This document shows positions 44,261-57,577 of a stretch of DNA of 64,000 bases, piece by piece. How positions within the stretch are numbered: the first letter of the stretch is position 1; each line of letters starts with the position of its first letter. This stretch comes from Ahaetulla prasina (taxonomy: Eukaryota > Chordata > Lepidosauria > Squamata > Colubridae): assembly GCF_028640845.1 (NCBI RefSeq), contig NC_080539.1:195247436-195311435 (forward strand), given 5' to 3'. A program made the translations under genes and the position numbers. The notes beneath the pieces were generated by a model that was not told the origin of the DNA, did not search any database, and saw only the letters and a list, made by a program, of their open reading frames with translations.

Positions 44261-46805
44261 AAAGCAACACCTTTTTTCCCCAAACCTGAATCCAAATAGT
44301 GGTTTACCTTATCTACTGAACACATTTTGCAGGTTAATAATACTCATTCTAGGTTGTCATCAAACACCAGCAAAACCTGTTTGATTAGGCCTTGAGTTAA
44401 TGAGAATATTCTCTCTTAATATTTCCCTTTCAATTGATAAAATCACTAATGATAAACGAAGTGTCTTTCAGAAAAACTATATCATTATCAGTTTTATTTT
44501 TGCAGTCATCTATACACCGAAGTTGAGGATCAAATGTGTAGCTGGAAGAAGTTTGGGAAGAAAATTAAATTTAGCTCTCCATGATTTTATGAAACATTTC
44601 CCACTAGACATGGAGAAGAGAGGCAAGTGGTTTTTATTTCTATAATTAATGAATATATAAATGTCTTTTTTTCCTGATATTTGTTGAATATAGAATTATC
44701 ATCACAGTGTATGTGTTCTTGATAGAAACAAAATTGAATATGATAGTAGTATCATAACAAATACCAAAGGACTGTAGCATACACTTCCCATCATTGTAAT
44801 TATCATCTAAAACTTTTAACGGGAATACTGATTGCTATGCACTATGCATTTGCTTATTCTGTCCCTGAAAGTGGAATAATGAACAGATGCCAAGAGTCAA
44901 ATATTGACTGCAGAAGGCCTGTATGCCGAGTTGAGAAATGAGCAGGGAAGGACATCCTCCTTAAGGACTGCATCAAAAACCATTGCAAAAATGATCCTTG
45001 CCAAAGAAGAATAATTGTAAATGGATGCTGTATATTTATAGCTAAGTGTTTGTACATGTGCAAGTGTGAATGAAGGGTAAGTAAAGTGCTACCAAGTCAT
45101 GGATAGGAATTAGATAAAGCAATACTAGCTAGAACTCATGAGAGAACAAATAGAAGGCTGTAAATGAGATTCCCCAAGTCCTTCTGCCAATCCATACATT
45201 TCCTCTCACTACAGAGGTTAAAGGATCTATCAGAAAAGGGGAGCGAGCCCTCCTTCTTCTCCTTGGCTTTTGGCATTTAGCAGCAGGTTGCTGAGCAGGC
45301 ACACTATCTCCTCTGATTTTTGCTTGCTCTTTTCTATCCCTTTCTCTTTTTATGTCAGGCTTCTTTAGACTTATTCTAGGACAGCAGCTACCTTGTTTCA
45401 CTGCATTATTTTTATTATGTTCCCCTTCAACTTTTCTGGGAGGCCTTGGAGCTGAAAAGTGGGGTAGATAAATAAAGAATTAAAGCACTTTGGGTGATGA
45501 TGAAAAAGAACTCATGAGTTCCCCATTCAGACTCTTCCACGTTTTCTCCTCCTAGCCCCAATTGTAGTATGCTAATTCAGACTGTGTTTCTATTAACTGA
45601 ATATTCTGCTTGTAATGGGCTGTAGTGCATAAGGCCCTGTGTCCACTGTCAGGTAACATTAATAGGTCTTTTTTCACTATGCTGACAACCTTCCCTTGGC
45701 GAGAGGAAAAGGGGCTTGCACTCAGTCTCACCACCTGTCAAAACCAACAGGACTGATCAGCTGCACGTGCAGACCTGTCTTGTCCATTAGAACAAGAGAT
45801 GCTGGATGCAAAAACACAGCCCATGGAAGCCACACCCACATCATCTTTTGTGTTTGCATCTGCTGATCATGGTAAGAAGTCAGCCTCTGCAACACGATTA
45901 CTCTCACTAATTGGAGACAATCAAAGCATCAGTGTTGGGTAGTCATTTGTTGTAGTGGAGGATTATGCAATGTTACTGTTAGAGAAGCCATGTGAAGGGT
46001 TATTTGATGGGATCCTCAATGCCATGTTAAAGATTTAAAAGGATAATTTACCCCAAAACTGGCCTTGATTTAGAATTTACTACAGAGTAGAACGATTTAA
46101 ATTAAGTGTTACATTAGCTATGACCTTCAGTCTCAGATTTATATGCACAGTAAAGCTGATAGGGAGCAGCTGCCTATGTAATTTGCTAATTGAAGTTATA
46201 TTTGCAATATATTGTTTACTTTTACTGAAATATTTTTGACTACATAATTTAGATCTAATTGCCTGAGACGATAAGCCAATTTGTGCACCCATTTTAATTT
46301 TATTGGCTAAAACCCCATTTTTATAATTGCTAAAACATTTTCCCTCCATTCTGTTATTTTAAATAACTGGTGCCAGCATTCAGAAAACTGCAACTATTCT
46401 CTTGGCAAATTTTGCAAAGCCAGAATATACATTTAAATAAGAACAGTACTGCAATACGCCAGAAAGTGGATACACTGCACATTAATGATACTAATAATAA
46501 ATGAGAGTTATTATTACTTATTGGAATGATGATGTTTCTAATGTGTGTGTGTGTGTGTATTCACGTTCATGAGCTTGTAATGTATGTAGTCTAGAATCTA
46601 TGCTGGAAGGTAAAGTTTTCATCTGCAAACAATAAAGAATGTATTTTTATATTTAGAGATTCAACTTCATTGGTTTATTGGAAAGACTTTGTAGAAGGGC
46701 CCCATCAGATTGACGGGGAGGGTGGGTGTAGTGTCAAGTTATTCAGCCGGACTTGTGGCAACTCATTAGAAAGACCTATGGAAAAACATGCCTGCTTTTA
46801 AATCT
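44261..46805. other. Mostly featureless; short L2-like tail
   Basis: A GGAGGCCTTGGAGCTGAAAA / GTGGGGTAGATAAATAAAG motif at 45440-45482 resembles an L2/SINE tail. No gene was recognised. A 90-codon frame at 45129-45401 (-) is basic and low-complexity, without a domain. Confidence 0.5.
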
Positions 46806-46855
46806 CACCCTCTCTCTCTCCCTCCCTCCCTCTCCCCTCCCTCCCCCCTCTCTCC
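46806..46855. repeat. CT-rich simple repeat
   Basis: Pyrimidine-only CTCTC/CCCT tract directly in front of the SINE at 46856. Confidence 0.85.
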
Positions 46856-47067
46856 TATAATGGTACAGTGGTTAGAATGTAGTATTGTAGGCTAACTCTG
46901 CTCACTCACATGGTTCGATCCTGATTGGCTCAAGGTTAACTCAGCCTTCCATTCTTCCAAGGTCAGTAAAATGAGGACCCAGGTTGTTGGGGGGAGGGTA
47001 ATATGCTGATTTTGAAGACTACTTAGAGAGTGCTGTAAAGCACTAAGAAGTGGCCTCAAATTTCAGC
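46856..47067 (+). mobile_element. tRNA-derived SINE
   Basis: The head has TATAATGGTACAGTGGTTAG (A-box) and GGTTCGATCCTG (B-box, 46912-46923). The body has GGTCAGTAAAATGAGGACCC and GTTGTTGGGGG, and the tail GTGCTGTAAAGCACTAAGAAG. The same family is reversed at 50497-50690. Confidence 0.85.
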
Positions 47068-47190
47068 TTTCTAGAGAGCTAAAGAAAAAAGCCCTTGGCT
47101 AAAGAGCATGCTTACTGCCTAAAATAAACCAATACTTACCAGCAGAGAGGAGCCTCTTTCCATGGTATGGACTTGGACCTCCCTTTAACC

Positions 47191-47760
47191 TAGGGGTGAA
47201 ATGCTCCTGGTTTGGACCGGATCGCGCGATTTGGTAGCGATGGGAGCAGGTAGTTCGGAGAACCGGTAGCAAAAATCCCTGCCCTCCCCCCACTGCACAC
47301 ACCTTGCTGTTCCTCTTCTCTGTCCCTGAAGCGCTCGGTGGTGATATAGCTGCAAATGGCCTTAAATGACTGCCGGCACTTCAAAGGGCCGCACTACAGC
47401 TGATCAGCACTGTAGGCAGCTAGTAGACCGGTGTCTCTATTTTTAAAGAAGGTAGACCGGTGCCTGCCTAAAAAAAGGCACTTGGTAAACCGGTGCCTCT
47501 CAGTAAAACACAATTGGTAGACCGGGGCCTCTATTTTTAAAGAAGGTAGACCGGGGCCTCTCAGTAAAACACAATTGGTAGACTGAAGCCTCTATTTTTA
47601 AAGAAGGTAGACCGGTGCCTCCCAAGTTTTGTATACTTTATTATTTTTATTATTTATTATTATTGACCATGCCCATTCAGTCACCTGATCACCAAGCCAC
47701 ACCCACCAATTAAGCCACGCCCACAGAACCAGTAGGGAAAATTTTTAGATTTCACTCCTG
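47191..47760 (-). mobile_element. hAT-like element related to 16116-17107
   Basis: Runs from TAGGGGTGAAATGCTCC to TTTTTAGATTTCACTCCTG, the reverse arrangement of the 16116 element's ends. It has a perfect 8-bp TSD, CTTTAACC, at 47183-47190 and 47761-47768. The middle contains three or four repeats of an AAAGAAGGTAGACCGG-type unit (about 47440-47620) not seen in the other copy. Non-coding. Confidence 0.9.
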
Positions 47761-49107
47761 CTTTAACCTGTAGCCTGTTACAATTTCTCTGGTGAGAAAT
47801 AATTGAAATTGAAATTCTCTCTAAAAGACAAACTGATTTCAAAAGTGCATTATGAGTTCTGATTCATGCATTCAATTTTTTAAAAAAATATTATTTTATA
47901 CTCTGAAAGTTCAGGCTCAACAGGTCTTATTAAACTTCTATCATGCACCCTTGAAAAACCTAAAGAATCAAATTGGAGACAGATCATTCTATTAAGAATT
48001 GGCTGTTGTTGACATTGTCTTGATGACTCATCATCATCATCATCATCTTGCTTCCTCACTATCCTCTTCTCATATTCTGAACTTTTGAAAGATCTTTCAT
48101 CATTTCATTCATCATTCCTCATTTCAAAGAATTACATTCACATCCTCAATGTCATAATTTGTGGCAAGTGACTTATTCTCAGGCAACAGCTAAATTTTGA
48201 CAAGGAACCTGTTCTGCACCTTTAACACTAAGCATCAATTCTTTATACTTTATGAAGAATCCATCTATTCTGCTTTATTTTTAGAAGGTCTGAGGTTGTG
48301 AAAAGAGGCTTTACTTATTCAAGACCTTTTAGTGAACCCTATTTGTTATTTAAATACCTTCATTCCTCCCTGTTAACATTTGCAAAACGGCAGCTTCTGC
48401 CGGAAGGCAAAAGGCATAGGATTATTAGTCTCTTAAGAAATATGCTGCTTTTAATTTTCTGTTTAATTCAGGAGTGAAACTATATTAATACTCTATTTAG
48501 AATTTTCCTATCCCAATTTTATGTTAAATCTAAATTGGAAAAATTAAATAAGTCTTGCATTAAAAGCAAGAGATTGGAAAATGACATTCTGTTGATAAGA
48601 ATAAATCTCATGATTATGTTTTTAGAATAATCGCTGATAATTCCTGCCTGTCTTACAGCCTGAGTATCTAAAATCTTAGAGTCTATCCAGAGAAATTTTG
48701 TCACATTGTATGCTAAAATAATCTTTTCATTCTTCCCCAATCAATCAAATCCAGAAGATTTTTTTCTCTTTTCTTCTTAGTAAAATTTGTATAATGATTT
48801 TCTATACTGAATCTAATATATTGTTCTGAAGTATAAACAGATTAGATTAATAAATAGATTAGATTATTATACTACTTAATATTTTAACCTATCACTACTA
48901 TTATAGAATTATTTTGATCCAGGAAGAATAAACACATTTATTATTCTGTCTTCCTCCAGAAAAAGATGAGCCATTTAGCCAATTGTAAGCTGAGAGGGGA
49001 GATAATTTAAACCTTCATGTCCCACCCTTTTAAGAGCCCTAAATTGGAATTTAGAAGAAAATTCCAATTGGCTGCAACAAGCCAGGCTAAACTTCCTAAC
49101 CATAGAA

Positions 49108-49148
49108 CATCTGATAGACCTGGGAGCATCCTGAGTGGCTTAAATAGA
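49108..49148 (+). repeat. 41-bp perfect inverted repeat, left arm
   Basis: The arm starting CATCTGATAGACCTGGGAGC is the exact reverse complement of 49858-49898. The arms are about 710 bases apart. Neither arm looks like a transposon end, as no TSD or multicopy relative is seen in this window. Confidence 0.95.
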
Positions 49149-49857
49149 CAGACTCTCCTAAGTCTGTCCTGCTGAGGATATCTTAGCCCTTTCATTCAAG
49201 TCCTCTTCTTCTAGGCCAGTGTTTGGAAAAGAGAAATGATGGTGCTTTCAGTCCTGGAAGGTGCTTTAAAAAAAAAGCAGTCTTGCACCTGGGGAATGTT
49301 TTACTGAGAAATTCCTTTGTAAAACCAATAATGCCAAATCTAGATATATAAAAAAGAATTCAATGGGGAGAGAGAGAAGAGAAAGAAGGAAAGGCAATCA
49401 TCAAATACATAGGAACTTTAATAAAATCAATACAATCAATTTAGCTACATTAGTTAATTTCATCTTTGTAAATAATATTTTCGTGGTTTCACGCATATTT
49501 ATTGCAGAGAAAATGGTTGGAGAGGAATCAAGCTTTGTGTTTGCATCTTTGTATGTACTCCTCCTCCTCCTTGTTCTCATTCTCAGCATTTCTCTGCAGT
49601 CTTATGGAACGGTGGGATGGCGTGAAAGATAAATGAATGCCAGCCTCTTTGAGGAGATGGATTATTGCTTTGCCCAATCAAGGACAATGCTCTGAGTTTG
49701 ATGCATTGGATGTAGCCAGTAAATCAGAAATTATCTAAAAGATAAATCCACATTCTAACAATCCTTGATGGATTATAAAAGCAGTGTCTGTTTTACCCCC
49801 CCCCCCAAACTTCGTATAAATGGAGAGGCTGTTCATGGAAACAGCAGCTAAAGTCCA

Positions 49858-49898
49858 TCTATTTAAGCCACTCAGGATGCTCCCAGGTCTATCAGATG
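49858..49898 (-). repeat. 41-bp perfect inverted repeat, right arm
   Basis: Reverse complement of 49108-49148. Confidence 0.95.
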
Positions 49899-50061
49899 CT
49901 TTAAGGTAAAGAAAACAGCCGGAAACACCAAAATGTCTGATTGTCCAAGGTAGATGGAGGATATAGTACTTTTGCGTCATCTCCTAATATTTTTGCTTAA
50001 TTGATCTTTAAACTAATTTGATTGTTCTTCCTGTTTCTCTTTTCCATCATAAACTCTAATG

Positions 50062-50968
50062 CAGATAGTCCTTGAGTTATGACAGTAATAAGGATCAGGA
50101 TTGCCATTGCTAAACAATACATAAAGCATGCCATTATATGACCTCATCATATAGCAATGACAATCTGGCAATCCCAGTTGTCATCATAACCCTGAGATAT
50201 GCAGGTTGTTAAGTGGGAAGCAGCAGAAGTCCCAGGGAAGGGGTTCTGTGGAGGTGGAGTGGGAGGTTCTTGGAACCCTGCACAGACCTCGTGTGAATTA
50301 GGGGACAGGGTGCTGCAATACAGCACAAGCAGTATGAGCATAGGAAGAAGGGTGTCGGGTGCATACAAGTGCAGGGATCCTGGAAAGAGGGATTGTGAAT
50401 ATAGGGAGGCCCAACAATGGAAGTTACCAGTGGGTGCATGCATACTTGTGAGCAAAGGGGGAAGGACAGTGTGGTGAATGTGAACAATAGCAATAGTACT
50501 TAGACTTTTGCAGCACTCTCTAAGTGGTTTACCAAATCAGCATATTGCCCCCAACAATCTGGGTCCTCTTTTTACCAACCTTGGAAAGATGGAAGGCTGA
50601 GTCACTCTTGAGCTGGTCGGGATTGAACTCCTGGCTGTGGATAGAGTTAGCCTGCGATAGTACACCAAAGGTAGGCAAGGGTGGGGTACACTTAGCTGAG
50701 CAATTTGCTATCTTTCCTGCTGGCTTCTCCATTGACTTTGTTGGTAGAAAGTGGTCAGGGAATGTCACAAATGGTGATCATGTGACCAAAGGATACTGCA
50801 AATGGATGGATGTGCACACTAGTTGTCAAGTGCTTCAATTTTGTTCACATAACCGTGGATGTATTGCGAAGGCCAGAACTTTGAGCACTGATCATAAGTT
50901 CCTTTGTTCAGCACTGTTGTAACTTGGAACGGTCACTGAACGAATGGTTGTAATTCAAGGATTACCTG
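50062..50968. mobile_element. Old MITE-like element interrupted by a SINE
   Basis: The left end CAGATAGTCCTTGAGTTATG and the right end TTGTAATTCAAGGATTACCTG are imperfect inverted repeats, about 17 of 22 matching. The right half matches the fragment at 4717-4866. A tRNA-SINE at 50497-50690 sits inside. Antiparallel frames at 50147-50493 and the 132-codon frame at 50524-50922 lie wholly within repeat sequence and are rejected. Confidence 0.65.
50497..50690 (-). mobile_element. tRNA-derived SINE, reverse orientation
   Basis: Reverse complement of the 46856 family: the tail TGCAGCACTCTCTAAGTGGT, then CCCCCAACAATCTGGGTCC, GGAAGGCTGAGTCACTC and the B-box complement GGGATTGAACTCC. Inserted within the MITE-like element. 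Confidence 0.8.
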
Positions 50969-51819
50969 TATATGCAAGCTAAAGGCCTGTTTTGCTTTGA
51001 TGATAATTTATACAAAGCATCCCTTTGAAGCTGATTTTCAATGCAGCGGATCTTCCCTGCTTTTAAAAATGAAACTATGCTGCTGCATTAATTTGCTTCA
51101 CATTGCTCCAAGGCCTTAGCTGGCACTTCCAATGACTAGAAGATGCTTTTGTCAATGTGCTGATTATGCAGAGAAGTGTATTCCAGAAAATTCTGTGCAT
51201 GCACAATAAATGTGGAAGACTTTTCAAACTAATGACACCATTGGGCAAAGTCTTGGAAGAATGCTAAATGTCTCATTGTGGACATAGATAGACTGTTGTT
51301 TTTTATTATGTATTTAAATTTCTTCTGCTATCCACTTCTTTTCTATAGATTAAAACTTCTAATGAAATACTGTTATTGGGGAAGGGGAAAACATAAAGCC
51401 ATTTACATAATATAGCTTCCATAGCAGATATACTTTCTGTCCAGGCCCAGGACCGCAGGACTAACGTGTCAAAGTTTTGGGGAAAGTTTTTCCAAGGTGC
51501 ATGTACCATGACATACTGCTTAGTAGATGGAACTCAAAGTAGGCTAACTCCATCAGATGAAACAGCTATTATGGGGTGGAGCGAAATGCTTTGAACTGTG
51601 CATTTAGCCACCTGTCAAATTGCCCAAATGGCAGCTTGCAGGAATAGAGATGCTCAATGCCTATGACCTATCAGCCTGATTATTTCAGAATATAGGTCCT
51701 TATTCTATTTTATCCTGCCAGCAGTAGGGTGACATAAAAGCCTGGGGATGTTTTCTGACTTTCTTTCCTTTTGCAAATATTAATTTATCATATTTTATTT
51801 GATTGATTATGTGACACCA
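50969..51819. other. No recognised feature
   Basis: Unique-looking sequence without a gene. Confidence 0.5.
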
Positions 51820-52560
51820 AATCAATGTGAGTTCTTGGCAACCACATAGATAGATTTACTCCAGAATAATCTGTCCCCAATTTGATCCATCAGGATTGTA
51901 ATGATACACTATTGCTGTTGCCCTTGAGTCCATTCAGTTGCTATTGGTTGTCCTCTCCTCTTTCCTTCCCTCTTTCCCAGCATTACCATACAGACTTCCC
52001 CAGAGAACTAGTTCTTTACATAATATATCCAAAATATGATACTTTGAACCTGGCAATTTGTGTTTTGTGAGAACTCTGATTTGGTTTGTTCTACGATCCA
52101 TTTATTTGCTTTCTTGGCTACCCATGGCATTCTTAAGAGTCTTCTCCAAACATATAAATTCAAAAGTGTCAATACTCTATCCTATTTCTTCAAGGTCCAA
52201 CTTTCACTTCAATAGACTGTCATAAAAAAAACCATTGCCTTCATGATTCTAACCTTTCTAGCTATAGACACATGAAGGCATCTGGATATCTTTTCCAACA
52301 TCTTCATTGCCATTCTACTAAATGCTATAGTTATTTCATGACTTCCAGTTCCTCTACTGTTGATAACTGATCCTAAAAATCACTTCAATATCTTCATTGT
52401 CAATTCTAAGGCTGGTTGCTGTATCTGTTCTTGATGTTTTTGGTCTTTTTTGGTCAATTATCCAGCATACTACAGCAATAATGTTCCTTGGCTTTGTCTA
52501 AAACCAACTTGAACATTGGTATTGGTAGACGATGTGTCCACTGGCATTATTTGGCATACC
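51820..52560 (-). pseudogene. Decayed Bov-B/RTE LINE RT C-terminus
   Basis: The reverse complement retains pieces of the RTE/Bov-B ORF2 end: an ATTGACAATGAAGATATTGA-type segment, an ARKVRIMKAMVF-like segment (about 52230-52260), and the stretch over 51860-52150 that corresponds to the terminal INPE/LKLxYFGH region and the Arg-rich tail. Stops and frameshifts occur throughout and no intact peptide over about 30 residues remains. Bov-B elements are abundant in squamates and supply the tail shared with Sauria SINEs. The upstream limit is unclear, and decayed sequence may continue to about 53240. Confidence 0.6.
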
Positions 52561-53914
52561 AATTCAAGGTTGAAAACTTTTTGAATGGAGAGATATAACC
52601 TTTACAGATGTTATAATACTGCTTCTTGTCTCTTTATTAAGTTACTTCCTGAACTATTTGTCTTTCTTGGCTTTCATTTCTCTTCTCCTTTTGGCAATTT
52701 CAGTGTTCGTTCTGAAATCCAGTATATTTTCTTCTGTTTCTTGGTCTTTGGCAGTCTCTTTGTTAATAACTTATTTGATTCCATTCCACAATAATAAAGT
52801 TCTCCTTGAGATTGGTGGATATATGCTCACATCATGGACATTAGTTGGTTTTCTTTTTCCACTTTAGCTTGGCTTGACATAAGCAGTTTTTAATCTGTTG
52901 CATTAGCTACATCTTTGTTGTTATAATAGAGGTCTTCTACCTCTTCCTATCAGTAATATAGCCAGTTTGATTGCTATGTATACCAATATCCCCCCAAGGA
53001 GTTGTATTTTAGGAATTAATTAATGCTTGCTGATCTGGGATATTATAAAACCAGAGTTGAATGCTTTGGAAAGTTATTTTCTGACATGGAGCTGTCCATG
53101 GTCCTATTTGGCTCCTTTTGTGTACAGCAGCCTATTTCTGGATGACTTGCCCTAGCTGTCAGTATTCTACTACTTTCCCCTGTTCCTGTTGCTATTTTGA
53201 ATTTATTTATTATTGTTAATACAACTCTCAGCTGCACTCTACCTCCTATTGGTTTTATACTCTAAAATAATATAGGACTATGTTAGACTGGACATTCAGT
53301 TCTGTTGAATTATTGAAGAAACAATTGACCAAAATACACTACAGTCTTGGAAAATAAATATTTTGGGGAAAAACAAACTAAAATAGAGCAATTATCTTGA
53401 TTTGGATAACCATGATCTAAAATTCTTTATGTTTTATCAGCTTTTATCAAAGCACTTTGTGATAACAAAACAAATTGGGATTTCTGTAAGCCAAAACTAA
53501 AGAATCATTTTCTTTTCCAAGAAAATGCCAAATGCATGAGTAAGTAAATATCTTTAATTATGTTACCAACCAGAAGCTTCACCCAGCAGTCCCCTTCATC
53601 CAGATTTAATAATAAAGCAACTTTTTTGGCTTTAAAAGCAGTTTATTCTGCTTTCTCCAGTTTTATAATCTAGGTCAACTAATACTTTTTCCTAATAAAG
53701 ATCAAAACAGAAAAATGTTATCCATGAAAGTTTAGTAATGTGGAATAGTAAAATATATTGTAGTTCTTTTTATAATAAAGTTGACAATTAGTGTGGCAAT
53801 TGACACATCCAGAGCTCAAAAAAACTGAACAAATTTGTCTTTTTGTATGTATGTACAACATTAACACACATTCATAATGGAGTGGGGCTTGAGTTGGTAT
53901 CATAAGATGACTCC
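52561..53914. other. No confident feature
   Basis: Possibly the continuation of the Bov-B remnant in its first few hundred bases. No readable domain was found. Confidence 0.4.
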
Positions 53915-54034
53915 CTTATTTTTTTATATTGTAGTTTTATTTTATTGTTCTATGGTGCCGAGTAACTTTTTGTGAGACAAGTGGCTATACAAATTTGATT
54001 GATAAACAAACAAACAAACAAACAAACAAACAAA
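53915..54034 (+). mobile_element. LINE (L2-like) 3' tail with (CAAA)n
   Basis: TTGTTCTATGGTGCCGAGTA, TTTTTGTGAGACAAGTGGCT and ATACAAATTTGATTGAT, then (AAAC)n at 54004-54034. The simple repeat begins exactly at the LINE terminus. Confidence 0.65.
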
Positions 54035-57000
54035 TATTGCAACACTGTGCCCATCATCTTGCAGATTTTGACAGAGATTGCACAGTAGAGAGGAGTCATT
54101 TCATTATCTGCAATCTATTTTTTTTCCCAATACTTCTAAAGATATTTATTTGCTTTTATACAACAATCTATACGCCAAAATCCACCAAGTTATAATCCGC
54201 ATAATCTGAACAACCAGTTCTGTAATGAGCATTTACCTTTTATATCAAATTGTAAAAGGCAAGAATACAATGTCTACTAAACTTCTGGATCTGTTGGACT
54301 AGTGAAGACAGACAATGAGGAAGGTGCCTGGGGAAATATTGCAGTGTTGCTCTTGGGGTGACAGGGCTTCAAATAGCACTAGAGGCTGTCATGTATAATG
54401 GATATTTATTTATACTGATTTATAGCCTGCTTTGTCCATGATTTCAGTATGGATAATAGTCAGTTATAAAGGTCAGATGAATAGATTCCTTTCTAGTAGT
54501 TGGTTAGGGAAATAAAAAAACCTCTTATGATTCCCTCATATAGTCAGTTTTTCATTCTCTGGAAAGCACTGAGGCTATCCTGAATACTCATTTCAGACCT
54601 CCCCTTTTCTCTTCCTGAGTGATATTCATTCATGCCTCACTAGAATCATTGTTCAGTGTAAATCATCTCCTGCAAGATGAATGTTACTAATTTTCATTGT
54701 ATTTTTTCAAGTTTTCGGTCTTCCGCTAGCCACTCAGACATGCATGGTTGGCCATAGAAAGGAAATAAATGAATAAATAATGAAACAAACAAACAAAATT
54801 GTTCTAACCCAATCCATGAATGAAAGTAGAAGGAAAGATTAAGGGACAAATAAGTCTCTGTCTGCAACAGCATCAGAATGCCCATTAAATTAGGACATCA
54901 AGTTCCAGAAGCCTCCGCTTCCTATTAGGGAGGATATTGCCAGAATCTACTTACTTGCTACAGCTTCATTTTCACTTTTAAACTAGCAGGCTTACCACCT
55001 CTACTATTGGCCTGTAGCCACTCTTACCCTGGTGATTTCTAAAGGCCATGCTGGCTAAGAGTTCAGGGAATCACCGTCCCAATATATATAGATGGTATCA
55101 GACTGGGCTAAGTGGTCTTTTGAATGCTCCTTGAATATAGGGGTCCCATTTAACCATGATGCTGATCATAAGTGTATTTTTGAGGATCTTCCCACATTTC
55201 ATCCTCACAAAAAGAATCTTGAGTGGGCTAAGACACAATGACTGGCTCAAGCCATCCAGCTTTATGGTCAAATGTGGAATTTGCACCAGAATCTCCTGGA
55301 CCAAGGCCTACTGCTTAACTACAAGGTAAATTGGATTTTATCATTTATTTATATAAAACCCCATCATGGGGAGGAGATTGACTACCCAGGTTTATTTTAG
55401 CACTCAAGTCACCTCCTTTTTACACAAGGTGGGATTATTTTTATACCTGGAAATTAATAGAGGTTCTATAGCATCACACAGCCACCACTGAGGCAGTAGC
55501 ACCTTTGCCCACACTGTTGGCACAATTATGGCTGTATTACATTAAAAGACACCTTAAATAATTAGTGGAGTATTGTGCAAAGCATTTTCTTTTACTGGAA
55601 CCAAACTTTCTGCATTTTAATCTGATGTTTTCTCCTTACTTAGATTTCCTTGTCTAAAGAGTAAGCTAATGTATGAGAAAATTCACTGGGGATATTTTTT
55701 TAAAGCCCGATGAAAGAAATCCATAAAACAATTGAGCAAGACCTACATCTAAACAATGTTAATATAGATTAATAGTTACAGCATAAAAGAGGAATTATTA
55801 TTCCAATGTTTTTAAAAAACCGTTTAACATTCTCTAAGTGCCAGTTTTTGTTACTGACCCATTTTGAAACAGCAAATTTATTTTTTCCCTCAGCTGAGAC
55901 ACAAATAACCTTCTTTTCAAGAGACAAATGCAGTTGTGATTTCTTTTTAAATTCCATCTGAAATGCTTTCTTTACTTTTTCTCTATATCAGAATTTGGTT
56001 ATTCCTACCAACTTTGTAATTTTGTAGTGAATCACTGTCTGAAATGCTATCCCACCCCAGGATGGCACAGTTTCTCGTCTGACTGAAAACTAGTTTTCAA
56101 GGCGCATACCACCAATATTCTTAATACTCTTGCTTGAAATTTAATCCCATTCTGATGAAAAAAAGAAAAAATTACAACAATTTGCATTTTCCTATGTCCT
56201 CAATGGATGAACAAAGCCCCACTTTAACCATTTGCTTTGTATTCAAGCCATAACTCTATCATGTGACCAAGTGAGCATGATTATGTTCTGGGCTGGTCTG
56301 GAAATGAGGTACCACCTCATTTCACCTCCTTTCCTCTCCTCTCCTCACCTCTCCTTTCCTCTCTGTCTCCCTTCCCCCCTCTCCCTCTCTCCCTCCCTCC
56401 CTCCCTCTCTTCCCCCCCCCAACCCTCATCCTTTCCAAGAAGGTGTTGATTATTGAAGGAAATATGCTGGTCCAGCTATAGGTCTTAATGGATTCTCTGC
56501 TTTAATTCTCACAGCTCAGAAAATTGTTAATTTCCTAGTCCCATAAGGGAAATCTGAACATTTAAATCCATTACTAATGCTGAGACTCTGAAATTTTCTC
56601 CTGCTGAAGGCTACAGATATACTTTTATACTGAGAAGATGTTGCAAATGTAGTTCTTTAAGCATCCTGGGTATTTTGCAAAGCTTGTGGGAATGTCCTAT
56701 ATGCCTGTATTTGAATAACCCAATTAAGTGTCATTTAAATTGGGTCAGAATTGGCAGATTAATTTGTTCTTCTATAACATTAGATGGTTACTAATTGGAT
56801 TTTAATCAGCATGCTCTAATCTGCACTGAAAAAAGGGAATTCTGTGCTGATGACAAAGCTTTAAAACTAAAGTGGTAGAAAAGCTAGCAGCCTTTTCAAA
56901 TTCTATTTGCAGCTGTCATGGAGTGATTCCAGAATGAAATTTGGAACAGAGGACAAACCCAAAAGATGTCTAAAATTCTAATCTAGAACCATAGAGTACT

Positions 57001-57274
57001 GAAGAGTTCTGGTAGAATCACCTTGGAATTCAAGGAAATTCCTGCTGTGGCAGAAATAATTTTATACTATTTCCCTTCTACCCAGAAGGAACCAATGACC
57101 AGTCTAGGTAGAAACCGTCTAGAAGCAGTTTGATATGGCTGACCTTATCCTGAAAGGCTACTGTTGCTAAATGCAAGGAAAGCGTCCATGAAAGCACATT
57201 GAATCAAGTGCAATTTGAAGGAGATATTTCCTCTACAATGGAGTAGCTCTCCCTCTCTCTGCTTGGCTTATCAG
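54035..57274. other. No recognised gene; CT-rich tract
   Basis: Unique-looking DNA. A pyrimidine-rich tract of CTCTC, CCCT and C-runs lies at about 56318-56420. The 74-codon frame at 56232-56456 reads through it. Confidence 0.5.
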
Positions 57275-57282
57275 GTCTTAAT

Positions 57283-57569
57283 CAGACCCGGCTCTGGGCT
57301 AAGGCCATGTAGATACTAGTCTAGGGACACTAAATTATAGGGGGCCCTTTGGAGAATTTGAAAAGACCTCTGAAATCACAATTAAAAAAAAGCAAAAAGC
57401 GGTAACAGTGCATTCTGTAAGCCAACATTTTTGCCTGAGGGTTACTTGTAATTAAGAAACAATAGGGGACTTTTTGAAATTCCTAACAAAATGAGAAGAT
57501 GAGCCAAACCACAGGGGGAACCAGAATGTGGCTTGGCCTTGGGTACCAAAATATCTAGAGCTGGCCCTG
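57283..57569. mobile_element. hAT-like non-autonomous element
   Basis: A 287-bp element from CAGACCCGGCTCTGG to GAGCTGGCCCTG with roughly inverted ends. The 8-bp TSD is GTCTTAAT (57275-57282) against GTCCTAAT (57570-57577), 7 of 8 matching. Non-coding. Confidence 0.75.
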
Positions 57570-57577
57570 GTCCTAAT

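Larger units (their letters stand above)
47769..50061. other. AT-rich stretch with a distant inverted repeat
   Basis: No gene or TE was recognised. It contains an (ATC)n run at 48026-48046, a short perfect hairpin (49042-49052 with 49059-49069), a poly-C run at 49797-49806, and the 41-bp inverted repeat listed separately. Confidence 0.5.

Noticed and set aside
50147..50922. Open frames of 79-132 codons on both strands
   Set aside because: They lie inside a MITE-like element and its nested SINE.
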